A DNA stretch of 64,000 bases, from NCBI RefSeq assembly GCF_019703515.2, contig NC_059385.1, positions 28,686,001 through 28,750,000 of the forward strand, given 5' to 3'. The DNA is from Myxocyprinus asiaticus. Its lineage: Eukaryota; Chordata; Actinopteri; Cypriniformes; Catostomidae. Below the pieces are notes generated by a model that had not been told where the DNA came from, did not search any database, and worked only from the letters and a program-made list of their open reading frames with translations. Position numbers and translations under genes: made by a program. Shown here piece by piece: positions 13,439 through 25,194 of the stretch. Each line of letters starts with the position of its first letter. Positions within the stretch are counted from its first letter, which is position 1.

Positions 13439-14429
13439 TTAGTAATCCACACATTGGAACACAAGAAATCAACAGTTTATTTCTATAAGACTGTAAATCC
13501 ATCTCTCTCCTTGCATTTCTCTCTCACCTCTCCATGCAGTGTAGACACTATTTAAAGTGCACTCGAAATGGGACAAAGTACAAGTGTTGTTTCCACAGTA
13601 AATATAAATTCTCGCATTTTCTCTCATTATTTCGCCTTTAGAGATGAAGCGCTGAATGAAACCTAATAAACTTTGTTAAACCCCAGTTATACATGTGGCT
13701 GGAAATTTGAGCTGCACAGTATCCAAACTGCAAGTATACATTTAATTAGCCTTGATAATGTTTTTCAAAATGTAAACATTTTGACATTCTAATGACATTG
13801 GATAGGCTATAAGCAATATCACTATATTATTATTTTCAGAGCTGTTCAGCTGCAGGGTGAAGATGACTATTTAAAACGGTCTACTTCATATCTTTCTCAT
13901 AACACACCTGATACATTTCTCATTTCTGGAATGTACAGATATTTTTTTATTTTTTTGTGCTTTGTGTATCAGTCAGTGTTGGTCTTGTTTGGGTTGTCTA
14001 ATTTCATGTTTATATCGACATTCTTCATAGATTAGGACTAATATCTACCTACTGTAGGCTATGTTACACATCACAACCGATTTAGTACCAAGGTCTCCTC
14101 TCTCAGGGATTCATGTTTATTACATTCAGCCAGTAATCAAATCTTTAACTCTGTTACTTATTCTTTGATCCTGCATGTGAAAACTATACAGGGCCCAAAA
14201 GTTGACAGAATGACTAAACAGGTGACAGAAAACCCATCATTTGCTGCACAGAACTCTTTGCTTAAAAACGTGTAAATGGCAGGATGGCTGAGGTTAATAT
14301 GATGAATTTATGATTTTTATGTGTAAAGCGCTGATATGCGGTTACTTAAGGCATAAATCATAGCTTGCAAATTATAAATGTGATACAATTTTGGGGGAAT
14401 TTGTCTTCAAAATTACCACTGCAAAATTA

Positions 14430-15238
14430 TCAGTTTCTCTGGATTTACTGTTTATAGGTATGTGTTTGAGTAAAATGAATATTTTAGTTTTATTCTATAG
14501 AGTACTGACAACATTTCTCCCAAATTCCAAATAAAAATATTGTCATTTAGAGCATTTATTTGCAGAAAATTACAATTGGTCAAAATAACAAAGTTTTCAG
14601 ACCTTGAATAATGCAAAGAAAACAAGTTCATATTCATTTTTAAACAACACAATACTAATGTTTTTACTTAGGAAGAGTTCAGAAATCAATATTTGGTGGA
14701 ATAATCCTGATTTGCAATCACAGCTTTCATGCGTGATTTTTTTTTTTTTGGCATGCTCTCTACCAGTCTTTCACATTGCTGTTGGGTGACTTTAAGCCAC
14801 TCCTGGTGCAAAAATTCAAGCAATTCGGCTTTGTTTGATGTCTTGTGGCCATCCATCTTCCTCTTGATCACATTCCAGAGGTTTTCAATGGGGTTCAGGT
14901 CTGGAGATTGGGCTGGCCATGACAGAGTCTTGATTTGGTGGTCCTCCATCCACACCTTGATTGACCTGGCTCTGTGGGATGGAGCATTGTCCTGCTGGAA
15001 AAACCAATCCTCAGAGTTGGGGAACATTGTCAGAGCAGAAGGAAGCAAGTTTTCTTCCAGGATAACATTGTATGTGGCTTAATTCATGCGTCCTTCACAA
15101 AGATGAATCTGCCTGATTCCAGCCTTGCTGAAGCACTCCCAGATCATCACCAATCCTCCACCAAATTTCACAGTGGGTGCAAGGCACTGTGGCTTGAAGG
15201 CCTCTCCAGGTGTCCGTCTAACCATTAGATGACCAGAT
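14430..15238 (-). mobile_element. Tc1 element fragment, 3' half
   Basis: It contains the untranslated end and the C-terminal half of a Tc1 transposase on the minus strand (see the pseudogene entry). It is cut off near 15238, where a different Tc1-derived repeat begins. Confidence 0.75.
14686..15230 (-). pseudogene. Tc1 transposase fragment (catalytic C-terminal half)
   Basis: An open frame of 120 codons at 15048-14686 shows WFFQQDNAPSHRA (second catalytic Asp) and SPAQ-type SPDLNPIENLW (catalytic Glu), then KRKMDGHKTSN and an NQDYSTKY end. The upstream part to about 15230 still looks like transposase (its reverse complement has the proline/histidine-rich stretch before the catalytic core) but is out of frame. 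The N-terminal DNA-binding half is missing. Confidence 0.82.
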
Positions 15239-15242
15239 GGAG

Positions 15243-15787
15243 GATTGATGATCAGCAGTAACAGAAATACTCAAACCAGCCCGTTTGGCACCAACAATCA
15301 TCAATGTGATTATCAAATCAGCCAATCGTGTGGCAGCTCTGCAGTGCATCATGCAGATACAGGTCAGTAGCTTCAGTTAATATTCACATCAACCATCAGA
15401 ATGGGGAAAATAATTTGATCTCCGTGATTTGGAGTGTGGCATGATTGTTGGTGCCAGAAGGGCTGGTTTGAGTATTTCTGTAACTGCTGATCTCCTGGGA
15501 TTTTCACACTCAATAATCTCTAGAATTTACTCAGAATGGTGCCAGAAACAAAAAAACATCCAGTGAGTGGCAGTTCTGCAGACAGAAATGCCTTGTTGAT
15601 GAGAGAGGTCAACAGAGAATGGCCAGACTGGTTTGAACTGACAAAGTCTACGGTAACTCAGATAACCGCTCTGTACGATTGTGGTGGGAAGAATAGCATT
15701 ACAGAATGCTATTCTGTGGGGGACCTACACGAGGTGGACCTACACAATATTAGGCAGGTGGTTTTAATGTTGTGGCTGATCAGTGTG
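15243..15787 (+). mobile_element. Non-autonomous Tc1 derivative retaining helix-turn-helix region
   Basis: The + strand from about 15424 translates to a Tc1 DNA-binding segment (words GMIVGARRAG, ISVTADLLGF, REWPDWFEL across frames), then finishes GTGGCTGATCAGTGTG-TA. The left part (15243-15300) is inverted relative to the rest, so this copy is internally rearranged. The catalytic domain is absent. Copies of the family are at 23703, 28478 and 36500. Confidence 0.7.
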
Positions 15788-17388
15788 TATATATAAAATG
15801 TTTAGCTTCTGACACATTTCTTTAATGCCATGATGGTAAAAACAGCTATTTTTCATTTTTGTGTTGGGGCTAGTAAAAATTTTGCTAGGGCAAGTAAAAA
15901 TCTGAATCACTGGCCCGACCGTGTCAGTAGAAAAAATCCTTAGCGTTGAGCTCTGGTTATTATTAAAATGTTAAAACAACAACAACCCGAAAAAAAAAAA
16001 AAACTGCATTTCTTCAATTCTTAGCCATTATGTTTTTACAGCTGTTTGATCCTCAACAGTTCAAACAGTTTTGTAGGTTATCATGGTCTGCTGTTTACTA
16101 AAATGTCCTATTAACGGTGTTCTCAGGGCCTCATAAAATGTTAATTTCCTGCAGGAATAAGGACACGTTATACAGCGAGCAAGCATCACACAATACCTCA
16201 GGTGACAGCGTTACATCAGGGTCGGTCTCATTAACTTTTGACTGCAGGTAGGCACAGGGTTTACAGGTTGAGGTTTAGCGATACACACAGCACTCAAATA
16301 ACCTGCTTTCATTTTTATGTTCTTTCTTACTCCTTTTGTCTCCTTAAATGTTCTGATGGTGTTTACTTTGTTTGATAAATGCTTATTCGTTGTGTTAAAG
16401 AAGCAACTTTGAAACTGTAAACGCAAGCTGCTCGCTAATTAAAAATGAGTTAAACAGTCATGTTACTCTTGAAATAGTTTGTGAAACTGTTTCAAGACAA
16501 GATTCACTGAAGCTATTTGAGTGGGTATACTGCAAGGAAAAAACTCCTACTTTGGGAGGAGTATTATCTTATATTCCAGAAAAAATAAATACATTTAGTA
16601 CATTTACTAAAACAAGTGCTTGCAATGCACTTTTAGTTTGTTACTCCCCAACCCTAAATCTCAGGCATTGAGGTTTGTCCTTTTGGGGGTTTTTTTCTGT
16701 ATTTTTTTTTTTTGTTTTTGTTTTTATATCAAAGCATTATTTTGTAAATGCCTCATGGATCTACAGTGCATTCCAAATTATTACTACAATTTATGTTGGA
16801 AACATACTGCTGTAGCACAAGGACAGATTGCTTTGATTGCAGTTGAAACAAAAATTAGTGTTAAAAAAAAAAAAAATGCAACCTACAAAAAAGTGGGAAA
16901 TTCAGACAATTTAAATTGATATAAACAATACTTTTATGTAAAAGGATCTCAAAAGCAGACTTGACTAGATAATACTCAAGAACTCCAGGTTATTGTTTGA
17001 GTCTGGCACGTGTTTTGTGAACTACTATCTTTTCAGAGTGAATCTTTTTTCAGAGACCGTTAAACCACAAGGGGCCTAAACTTCATTCATCACATATCAA
17101 GTCTGTGCGAGTCTTGTTCCTGTCACATCACCATGTCTGTTTCTCATCACATGTTTCTTTTTCAGAGCAACTGTAGGTCTGTCTACTTGTCTGATTGACT
17201 TCTAGTGTTTCCTATCTTGAGTGTGATGTAGTTAAACAGCACTAGGTTGTAGGTTCTTGTCCTGTGCTGCATTTTGTTTAAATGTCGATATCTGATCCAA
17301 CCCCTGATTGAAACGTCTTTATAGCGTTAATTGCCCTGTCTCAGTAGAACACTTCATAGTGACCAGGGCAGAGATTATGTACTGTAAA

Positions 17389-18024
17389 TAGAGCTGGGTG
17401 ATATAGTTAATATTATCTTGATACTTTTTAGCTTTTTGATGACATTCGATGTCTCCATTATTTTTATTTTTTTTACGCCAATCAAAGGAACCATCATTTC
17501 AACTGAACAAACATTGTTACAATGTAGATTCAGAATGTTTAATGGACTGTAAGCTATAAAATGCAGTCAAAAGTCAAGTTAAAAATGGCACTGTTTTTCA
17601 ATAAATGAATTCAAATATGGTTATTTAATCCCTTTCGTTTGTGCACACCAGTATACTAATACATAGTAAAATGTAGCCAAATAATTGCTGTTTATTACTA
17701 AATCAATTCAAATTTTGAAAATTGCCATGCAGAGACCACCATGAATATTTTTGAGTGATGCAAACAAAGTTTTTTGAATCAAATAATTGAAATGGCTGTT
17801 TAAAAACAACATTTTGAACTGATTTATAGAAATGATTCAAACTTTTGACATTTAAATCAGGTACGCAATTAAAGCATCTCAAATTAACACACTCATATCA
17901 ATTGCAAGGCAAGGAAGAATTGTGAAATTAGTCTAATGACCTGCTTTTAGGGAATATAATGGCCAAACAATTACAAATCATTGCGATTTTATATCGTATA
18001 TTTTCAATATATTGCCCAGCCCTA
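17389..18024. mobile_element. hAT-like element upstream of smad2 exon 3
   Basis: The left end is TAGAGCTGGGTGATATAG. The right end in reverse is TAGGGCTGGGCAATATATTG. The body is 636 bp, AT-rich and non-coding. Adjacent 8-mers do not match well. It ends 312 bp before exon 3. Confidence 0.65.
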
Positions 18025-18108
18025 ACTCTTACTGTATAAATGCATTTGTCAGTTTCTCTTCGGTTTTCTCATTTCACTGTTATATGTGAATTCTCCATTT
18101 AGAGTGGC

Positions 18109-18181
18109 TTCTTTTATTAGAGGTCAACTGCGTTGTTCGCCAACTTCAGGCGACCTGCATGAAACATCTCTAATAAAAGAA
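18109..18181. repeat. Hairpin 155 bp before smad2 exon 3
   Basis: The arm TTCTTTTATTAGAG (18109-18122) is the exact reverse complement of CTCTAATAAAAGAA (18168-18181). A second short stem, TCGCC/GGCGA, lies in the loop (18137-18153). In RNA this could fold as a 14-bp stem upstream of the alternative exon. Confidence 0.8.
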
Positions 18182-18198
18182 ACAATGCCCTTCGATTC

Positions 18199-18321
18199 CC
18201 CCCCCCCCCACCCCCCATAGTACTTCATCTTGGTATTTTTGAATGAATCATGCCCCATGTTTATCATTTTTTTGTTTCTTTTTTTTTTCTTTTTTTTTTT
18301 CTTTTTTTTTTTTCTTTTTTT
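18199..18321 (+). promoter_or_regulatory. Long pyrimidine tract preceding smad2 exon 3
   Basis: A C run (18199-18217) is followed after 50 bases by over 50 bases of almost pure T with scattered C (about 18268-18321), leading to the acceptor at 18335-18336. This is the expected polypyrimidine tract but unusually long. It could influence exon 3 inclusion. Confidence 0.6.
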
Positions 18322-18336
18322 ACTTTCTGTGCACAG

Positions 18337-18426
18337 CAATTGCTCTGAAATTTGGGGACTGAGTACACCAAATACGATAGAACAGTGGGATACCTCAGGC
18401 CTTTACAGCTACCCTGACCAAACCAG
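18337..18426 (+). CDS. smad2: smad2 exon 3: Smad2-specific MH1 insert
   Basis: Smad2 is the receptor-regulated Smad that carries TGF-beta/activin/Nodal signals from type I receptors to the nucleus with Smad4. This 90-nt exon encodes the 30-residue insert (about residues 79-108; words SNCSEIWGLS and IEQWDT) that is present in Smad2 and absent from Smad3. In Smad2 it blocks direct DNA binding by MH1. The acceptor AG is at 18335-18336 and the donor GTGAAT at 18427. The exon starts and ends in the same codon phase (two bases carried over), so skipping it keeps the frame, as in the known Smad2 delta-exon3 isoform. The identification is firm because the following exons read on in frame into the conserved Smad2 protein. 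Confidence 0.95.
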
Positions 18427-18804
18427 GTGAATATCCTCTCCTGACATTGTGCCACACTCACCCCACGGGTCACAGGTGGGGCTGAAGTGCACAGGGGGCT
18501 CCAAGGGCCAGAGACATTTTAACGTGCTTCATTCATAATTTAGATTCATTATCTTAAAAATGGATGTGGAGTTTTAATTTGAATTATGCAGTAGTTTTGA
18601 AGCAGTCTTGATCAACCCGTTTTCATAATTAATCTTTTCATTTATCTAAAGCTAAGTTAAAAATGGTGGTTCTCAACTGGTTTTGCTTCAGGTTTTTCTG
18701 ATTTAACTTTGGACGTCAAGTGGTGACCCAACACAATTTTTTTTTTTTTTTTTATCATACAAAAGGAACCCAAAAATTTATTTTAAAAACAAAATATTAA
18801 AAAC

Positions 18805-19586
18805 TAGTGCTGTCAATCGAATAAAACTTTTAAACAAATTTATTAAATGCTATTCCGATGAATTAATATGATATAGTTAATCACAAATATCAATATTTGT
18901 CGAGAAAGGCCCCCAAATAAAAATGATTGTATATCTGATGATTAATAATTATATTTAAATTATAATATATAATAATTCTGATAATTAAAATATACTACAT
19001 TATTGTGGCAGACAAGTAAAGCATTGATTAGACAAAACAAAAAGTGGCTTTAGAAGGCAATAAATTGTGTATATATTTCATTTTTATTTCACATCAATAT
19101 AATCTTTGAACACAAGTCTATCTTCGGCCTACACTCCACAAAAATCAATTTCATAACAGAATTCATCAAACTGCCCAACTTGGATGTTATACAGGCTTTT
19201 CTAAGGACATATCTATTTAAACGTGCCAGACGGATGCTTTTGAAGCATCTCACTTTGATTGCATTTTTAGAACGCTGTCAATTTCAACATAGCTTAGAAA
19301 AACAGGTCTTGAGACTTTTGAATTTGGAGTTGCGATCCGTCCAGCTATGGTTGAACGCAAAAAGCGTCCTCATCTTATGCTGTCTGATGTCAGTGCGGTT
19401 TGTTGCCTGTATAGAAGCGTGTTGCCTGTACCGCTGGTGTTGCGCTTGCTGCCTCCCGCTTAAGACTTGTAAAAGCAAGAAAATACAATATGACGGTCCG
19501 GGGGCATGATTAATTGCATAATTTTAACTCGTTATGTTTTTATTTAATTATTCGCACTGAATTAACACATTAAATCGACAGCCCTA
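18805..19586. mobile_element. Nested hAT-like element (CTGTCAATCGA type)
   Basis: The left end is TAGTGCTGTCAATCGAAT. The right end in reverse is TAGGGCTGTCGATTTAATG. Flanking 8-mers TTAAAAAC and TTTAAACC agree at 6 of 8 positions. The 782-bp body has one open frame (19180-19509) with no recognisable domain and cysteine-rich, unremarkable content; I do not call it a gene. Confidence 0.75.
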
Positions 19587-19715
19587 TTTAAACCCAATGA
19601 GATCAAGTGTTTTAAAGGTTTTAGTCCATGTATATTAGCTGGATGAGGCCATCTATATGTTGTACTTTTAAGAGTTGACAATTAACTTTTTTTTTTTTTA
19701 ATAAAATACAAAAAT

Positions 19716-20148
19716 TAAGGATGTGCGACTAATCGAGTACTCGTACAGCATCAACTAATCGACCATTAAAAATACTATTCGAAAATTGCAAATTCATTTT
19801 CTTTTGGGCATTTGCCTGCCATAGGCAATGCTGAATTACACTGTACTTTCCTTCTTAATCTCTCACCAAATCTCGCAGTTACAATTGAGTCCTTAATGCA
19901 TTGAGAATTGTAAAAAAAAAATTGAGGATTAAATTATTGCATATTATTAATTTCATTTTGTCCAAAAGAAACGCAAAGTTTGTTAGCTTATTTTGAAACC
20001 GTTCTTGGTAACCTGTGTCACGTATGTGCCATACCTGTTATTTTAAACTTACATTTAAATTTACAAGTAATCGATTACTTTTTTTTTTTTTTTTTTTTTG
20101 TGGGTTAGAGTACTCGACTACAAAATTATTTAATAATGCCCATCCCTT
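19716..20148. mobile_element. Nested hAT-like MITE (GTACTCG type)
   Basis: The left end is TAAGGATGTGCGACTAATCG. The right end carries GAGTACTCGACTA and finishes CCCATCCCTT, the inverted partner. The body contains long T runs (20078-20099). Same family as the fragment at 7605. Confidence 0.7.
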
Positions 20149-20403
20149 GTGAAAACTTTACAAAAATAGTGATGACTTGTCTTTGCACAAATTTTTGCCC
20201 AATCAAATGATCTCTAGAATGAAAATTCCTCTCCCCATGATACCACTTGCAACTGACTAGCAAATAAACAAACCATATAGTACATAGCTGAAATGTAATA
20301 AAAAAAAAAAAAAAAATGTTTTAATGAGAGAGATGTTAATGTTGGCCAGAAAATGGCAAAAAAGGGATTTAATTCACTTCATTATTTTTTTTTACCTTGC
20401 ATA

Positions 20404-20444
<41 letters not shown>

Positions 20445-20794
20445 AGGATGTGGCCATGTTACACAACCTGTCCAAGTTTGCATTGGCCTAATATGGCTAG
20501 TTTCTACCAAGTGCCAAACTACCTAGTTTTATTGGACACACAGCCTTTGACGTCAACAACAAAATATACAAGAAATGCTTTCTTCTTTGTTTTAAAAGTT
20601 GATATGCTATTAACACTAACACAGTAAACAATGATATTGTTAGTTGCATTTATACTTTTTGCACATGGCATTATTTTATCCTGCTTAACTTTTTGGGGCC
20701 ACGACCCTCCAGTTGAGAACCACTGGTTGAAAATATTATTATTCCTTTTATTGTAGCTAAACATTCGTATTTTTTAGTCACAGTAGATGGTTAA

Positions 20795-22704
<1,910 letters not shown>

Positions 22705-22839
22705 TTCTTCCTCCTGTTCTTGTGCCAAGACACACAGAGATCTTGACTGAACTGCCTCCTCTGGACGACTACACCAACTCCATTCCTGAAAACACCAACT
22801 TCCCCACAGGGATCGAGCCCCCTAACAACTACATACCAG
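22705..22839 (+). CDS. smad2: smad2 exon 5: start of linker
   Basis: The 135-nt exon encodes about residues 174-218, the junction of MH1 and the proline-rich linker (words [22 protein letters not shown]). Donor GTACAC is at 22840. It joins exon 4 in frame by a G/TT valine codon. The linker carries kinase and ubiquitin-ligase input to Smad2. Confidence 0.96.
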
Positions 22840-22947
22840 GTACACACTTCAAAATGGAATGGGATTTTCTGCTTAACTTGAAATCTATCTTGATGTGTCA
22901 TTGTGTAGTTTGAGAGTTATATGAAGTGTTTGTTTAAATTTGTTTAG
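22840..22947 (+). other. smad2: smad2 intron 5 (108 bp)
   Basis: A short intron, GTACAC to TTTAG, free of repeats. Confidence 0.95.
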
Positions 22948-23022
22948 AAACTCCTCCACCGGGATATATCAGTGAGGATGGGGAAGCCAGTGACCAGCAG
23001 ATGAATCAAAGTATGGACACAG
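22948..23022 (+). CDS. smad2: smad2 exon 6: linker PPxY motif
   Basis: The 75-nt exon encodes about residues 219-243. TPPPGY contains both the Thr-Pro site equivalent to Thr220 and the PPxY motif bound by the WW domains of NEDD4L/Smurf ubiquitin ligases. [10 protein letters not shown] and NQSMDT follow. Donor GTACAT is at 23023. The frame is carried by a G/AA glutamate codon. Confidence 0.96.
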
Positions 23023-23315
23023 GTACATTCCCACAGTGGCATCACTACATGGGAATGACATCCTTGTGTTTTTGGATTTAGATGAAGCACATTGTGCGTT
23101 TATCGAACTAGTTTGCTTTTCTAGTTGGACTTTCTCTAAAGCTTCTGTTGTTAAATGCTGAATGGAGGATGATATTGAATGTTTGAAACCAATACTATTG
23201 CTTCCCTGAGTACTAAACTTTGGCACAAAACACTTCCCATGTTTGTTACAGACATTAATAATACCTCAAATTCATGTGACTTTTCTGAAATGAGTAGACT
23301 TGCGCCTGGCAGACA

Positions 23316-24215
23316 GTGACTATGTTTACATGGACACCAGAAAGCAGCTTATAGCGAAAAAGTGGCGTTCCCGTTTACATGCTCTGTGTAAGCGGCGTAC
23401 TCTTTACTCCCGGATACATGCGGCTCGGTCAGTAAGCAGCTTTCTTTACAGCAATTTCCCCATGACGCTTGTGTAAATAACAAACATGGCATCTGAGTAA
23501 GGCTTTGCTATTTGTTTTTCTGTTTCTTCGATTCTTTTCCAGATATTCCAGAGTTGTTGCTGTGTTTGTTTCCATAACTTTATATCGTGACCTTCAGGGG
23601 AATTGCGCTGCAGAAGTGGGGTTTCCCTCTTATGTAATCTCTGGGATTTCCCCAATGTACCAGTGCATTTGTGCAAGTGTGAGGGACACGTTGGTGTGTA
23701 TACACTCACCGAGCACTTTATTAGGAACACCTGTACACCTACTTATTAATGCGATTATCTAATCAGCCAATCGTGCGGCAGAAGTGCAATGCATAAAATC
23801 ATGCATATATGAGTTAGTAGCTTCAGGTAATATTCACATCAACCATCAGAATGGGGAAAAAAATGTGATCTCAGTAATTTGGACCATGGCATGATTGTTT
23901 TTGTCTGACGGACCATAGTGTTCCTAATAAAGTGTTCGTTGAGTGTAAATGGGAATAGTTAATAGTGTGTGTGCTTTTCCCACTGTACTCAGAAATGTTG
24001 AATTCTTTCCACTATGTTGACTTGTTGGGCTCCATCCTATGATGTTTGTTATAGGGTTTGTTCATGCACTGCTCAAAAACCTTTTATGTAAGCCGCATAT
24101 GGGCTTACACAAAGCGGTTTTCTCGTTTACATGACGTTTCAGAACACCAATAATTTAAAAAAAAAAAAAAACCCTGTTAGAAACCGTTTTCTTAAGTGCA
24201 TGTAAATGTGGTCAC
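23316..24215. mobile_element. MITE-like element with GTGAC-GTTTACATG ends
   Basis: The left end is GTGACTATGTTTACATG. The right end in reverse is GTGACCACATTTACATG. Repeated TTTACATG words mark the flanks. The element is split by the insertion at 23703. A degenerate relative lies at 29827-30262. Confidence 0.7.
23703..23945. mobile_element. Short Tc1-derived MITE nested in intron 6
   Basis: The left end CACTCACCGAGCACTTTATT is mirrored by the right end, in reverse CACTCAACGAACACTTTATT. TA lies on both sides (23701-23702, 23946-23947). At 243 bp it is an internally deleted member of the family at 28478. Confidence 0.88.
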
Positions 24216-24223
24216 TAAAACAG

Positions 24224-24345
24224 GCCAAATAATCCATAGGCTTTTGAATGGGCCACTAAGCAACCATCCAGAACACTAGAATGGCAACATGGGAAAAACC
24301 ACTCACAACACCTTAGCAACTGTATAGCACCACCCTGTGCTGCTA
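24224..24345. repeat. AGCAACC/CCAGAACAC repeat fragment
   Basis: It shows several diverged copies of words such as AAGCAACCATCCAGAACAC and CACCTTAGCAAC. A related stretch is at 61085-61170. Confidence 0.5.
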
Positions 24346-24384
24346 TTAGTTCTGTTATTGTAAAAAACCTCCTCTTTTTGTCAG

Positions 24385-24438
24385 GTTCTCCTGCGGAACT
24401 GTCACCGAGCACACTCTCACCTGTCAATCATGGCATGG
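24385..24438 (+). CDS. smad2: smad2 exon 7: linker Ser-Pro cluster
   Basis: The 54-nt exon encodes about residues 244-261. Its three Ser-Pro sites (SPAELSPSTLSPVNH) fall exactly at the positions of Ser245, Ser250 and Ser255 of Smad2, sites for ERK/CDK/GSK-type kinases that tune turnover. Donor GTAAGA is at 24439. The next exon completes the Asp codon. Confidence 0.96.
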
Positions 24439-24465
24439 GTAAGAACTAAATGCTAATCTTTATTC

Positions 24466-25186
24466 TTAAAGGGATAGTTCACCCCAAAATGAAAATTCTC
24501 TCATTTACTCACCCTAATGATATCCCAGGAGTGTGTGACTTCCTTTCTTCACCAGAACACATTTGAAGAAGATTCGAAAAATTTCTCAACTCAGTAGGTC
24601 CTTAAAATGCAAGTGAATGATGATCCGATTTTTGAAGCTCCAAAATTCACAGACAGCCAGCATAAACGTCATCCATACAACTCCAGCGGTTAAATTAAGG
24701 TCTTCTAAAGTGACACGATCACTTTTGGTGTGAAAAATGATAAATATTTAAGTACCTTTTAACTATAATCCATCGCTTCTGGTAAGCTTCACGATAGGGT
24801 GGAGTTCACGTGGTCTTTCGTGTGACGTATTACCTTTGTCGTGATACGGACGTAATCTCACGTTCTCCTCTCAGTTGAGACATCCAGGATGAGCACACAA
24901 ACACACCATTGTGAGTAAAGAAACAGATGAATACAGGTCTAAACCAGAATCAACCAAAATACTGTACAGCGTTCCTTCTCACTTGTAAACAGTGCTGCTC
25001 TTCTGGCTGTAACGCACATGCATCAGTTCTTGCGTGTTTCAAATGCTAATGCGAATACGTCACACACGCATATCGCTGCTGAACAGAAGCATGATTTAGA
25101 GTTAAAAAAAAAAGTACTTATTTATCTTTTTCGCACCAAAAGCGATCATGTCGCTTTAGAAGACATTAATTTAACTGCTGGAGTTG
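24466..25186. mobile_element. Large TTAA foldback element, right end lost
   Basis: It begins TTAAAGGGATAGTTCACCCC. Around its middle the arms invert: GGTCTTCTAAAGTGACACG (about 24700) is mirrored near 25160 as CATGTCGCTTTAGAAGAC, and ACTTTTGGTGTG by CGCACCAAAAG. The expected distal right arm is missing; an unrelated hAT-like element begins at 25195. Confidence 0.7.
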
Positions 25187-25194
25187 GTCTAGAG

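Larger units (their letters stand above)
12329..15955. mobile_element. Large hAT-like composite (CAGGGCTCGA type)
   Basis: The left end is CAGGGCTCGATAATAAGGA followed by TGGCCCGG. The right end in reverse is CAGAGCTCAACGCTAAGGA followed by CGGGCCAG. The inverted similarity says these are two ends of one element of 3.6 kb, enlarged by insertions (13438 end, Tc1 pieces at 14430 and 15243). No matching 8-bp target duplication was found, so the pairing of ends is probable but not proven. Confidence 0.55.
1..18336 (+). other. smad2: smad2 intron upstream of exon 3 (partial)
   Basis: The next coding exon downstream (18337) starts inside a codon, in the phase expected after the first coding exon of Smad2. 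That first exon would encode about 78 residues beginning with the initiator Met. No open frame of that content exists anywhere in bases 1-18336, so it must lie left of the window and this whole stretch is intron. It holds transposon relics (listed separately) and no recognisable gene. Stretches where I see nothing specific: about 2330-3060, 4550-5150, 5800-6580, 6935-7280, 7750-9960, 15960-17380. The intron assignment is inferred from exon phase and family gene structure. Confidence 0.85.
18664..20725. mobile_element. hAT-like element with 8-bp target duplication
   Basis: The right end in reverse is CAGTGGTTCTCAACTGG; the left end is TGGTGGTTCTCAACTGG, differing at two bases. Flanking 8-mers GTTAAAAA (18656-18663) and GTTGAAAA (20726-20733) match at 7 of 8 positions. 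The two smaller elements at 18805 and 19716 are inserted in it. The element itself is non-coding. Confidence 0.82.
23023..24384 (+). other. smad2: smad2 intron 6
   Basis: The intron runs GTACAT to TGTCAG. It contains a GTTTACATG-type element (23316-24215) that itself holds a small Tc1 derivative (23703-23945), and a fragment of an AGCAACC repeat (24224-24345). 23023-23315 shows nothing specific. Confidence 0.9.

Noticed and set aside
12329..15955. Claiming a proven 3.6-kb hAT insertion
   Set aside because: The ends pair by sequence but flanking 8-mers do not match, so it is listed only as probable.
1..18336. Search for the first coding exon of smad2 (initiator Met and 78 residues)
   Set aside because: No frame with that content is present; the exon is inferred to lie left of the window.
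19180..19509. 109-codon frame inside a hAT-like element
   Set aside because: It shows no transposase motif or other domain and is contained in a non-autonomous repeat.
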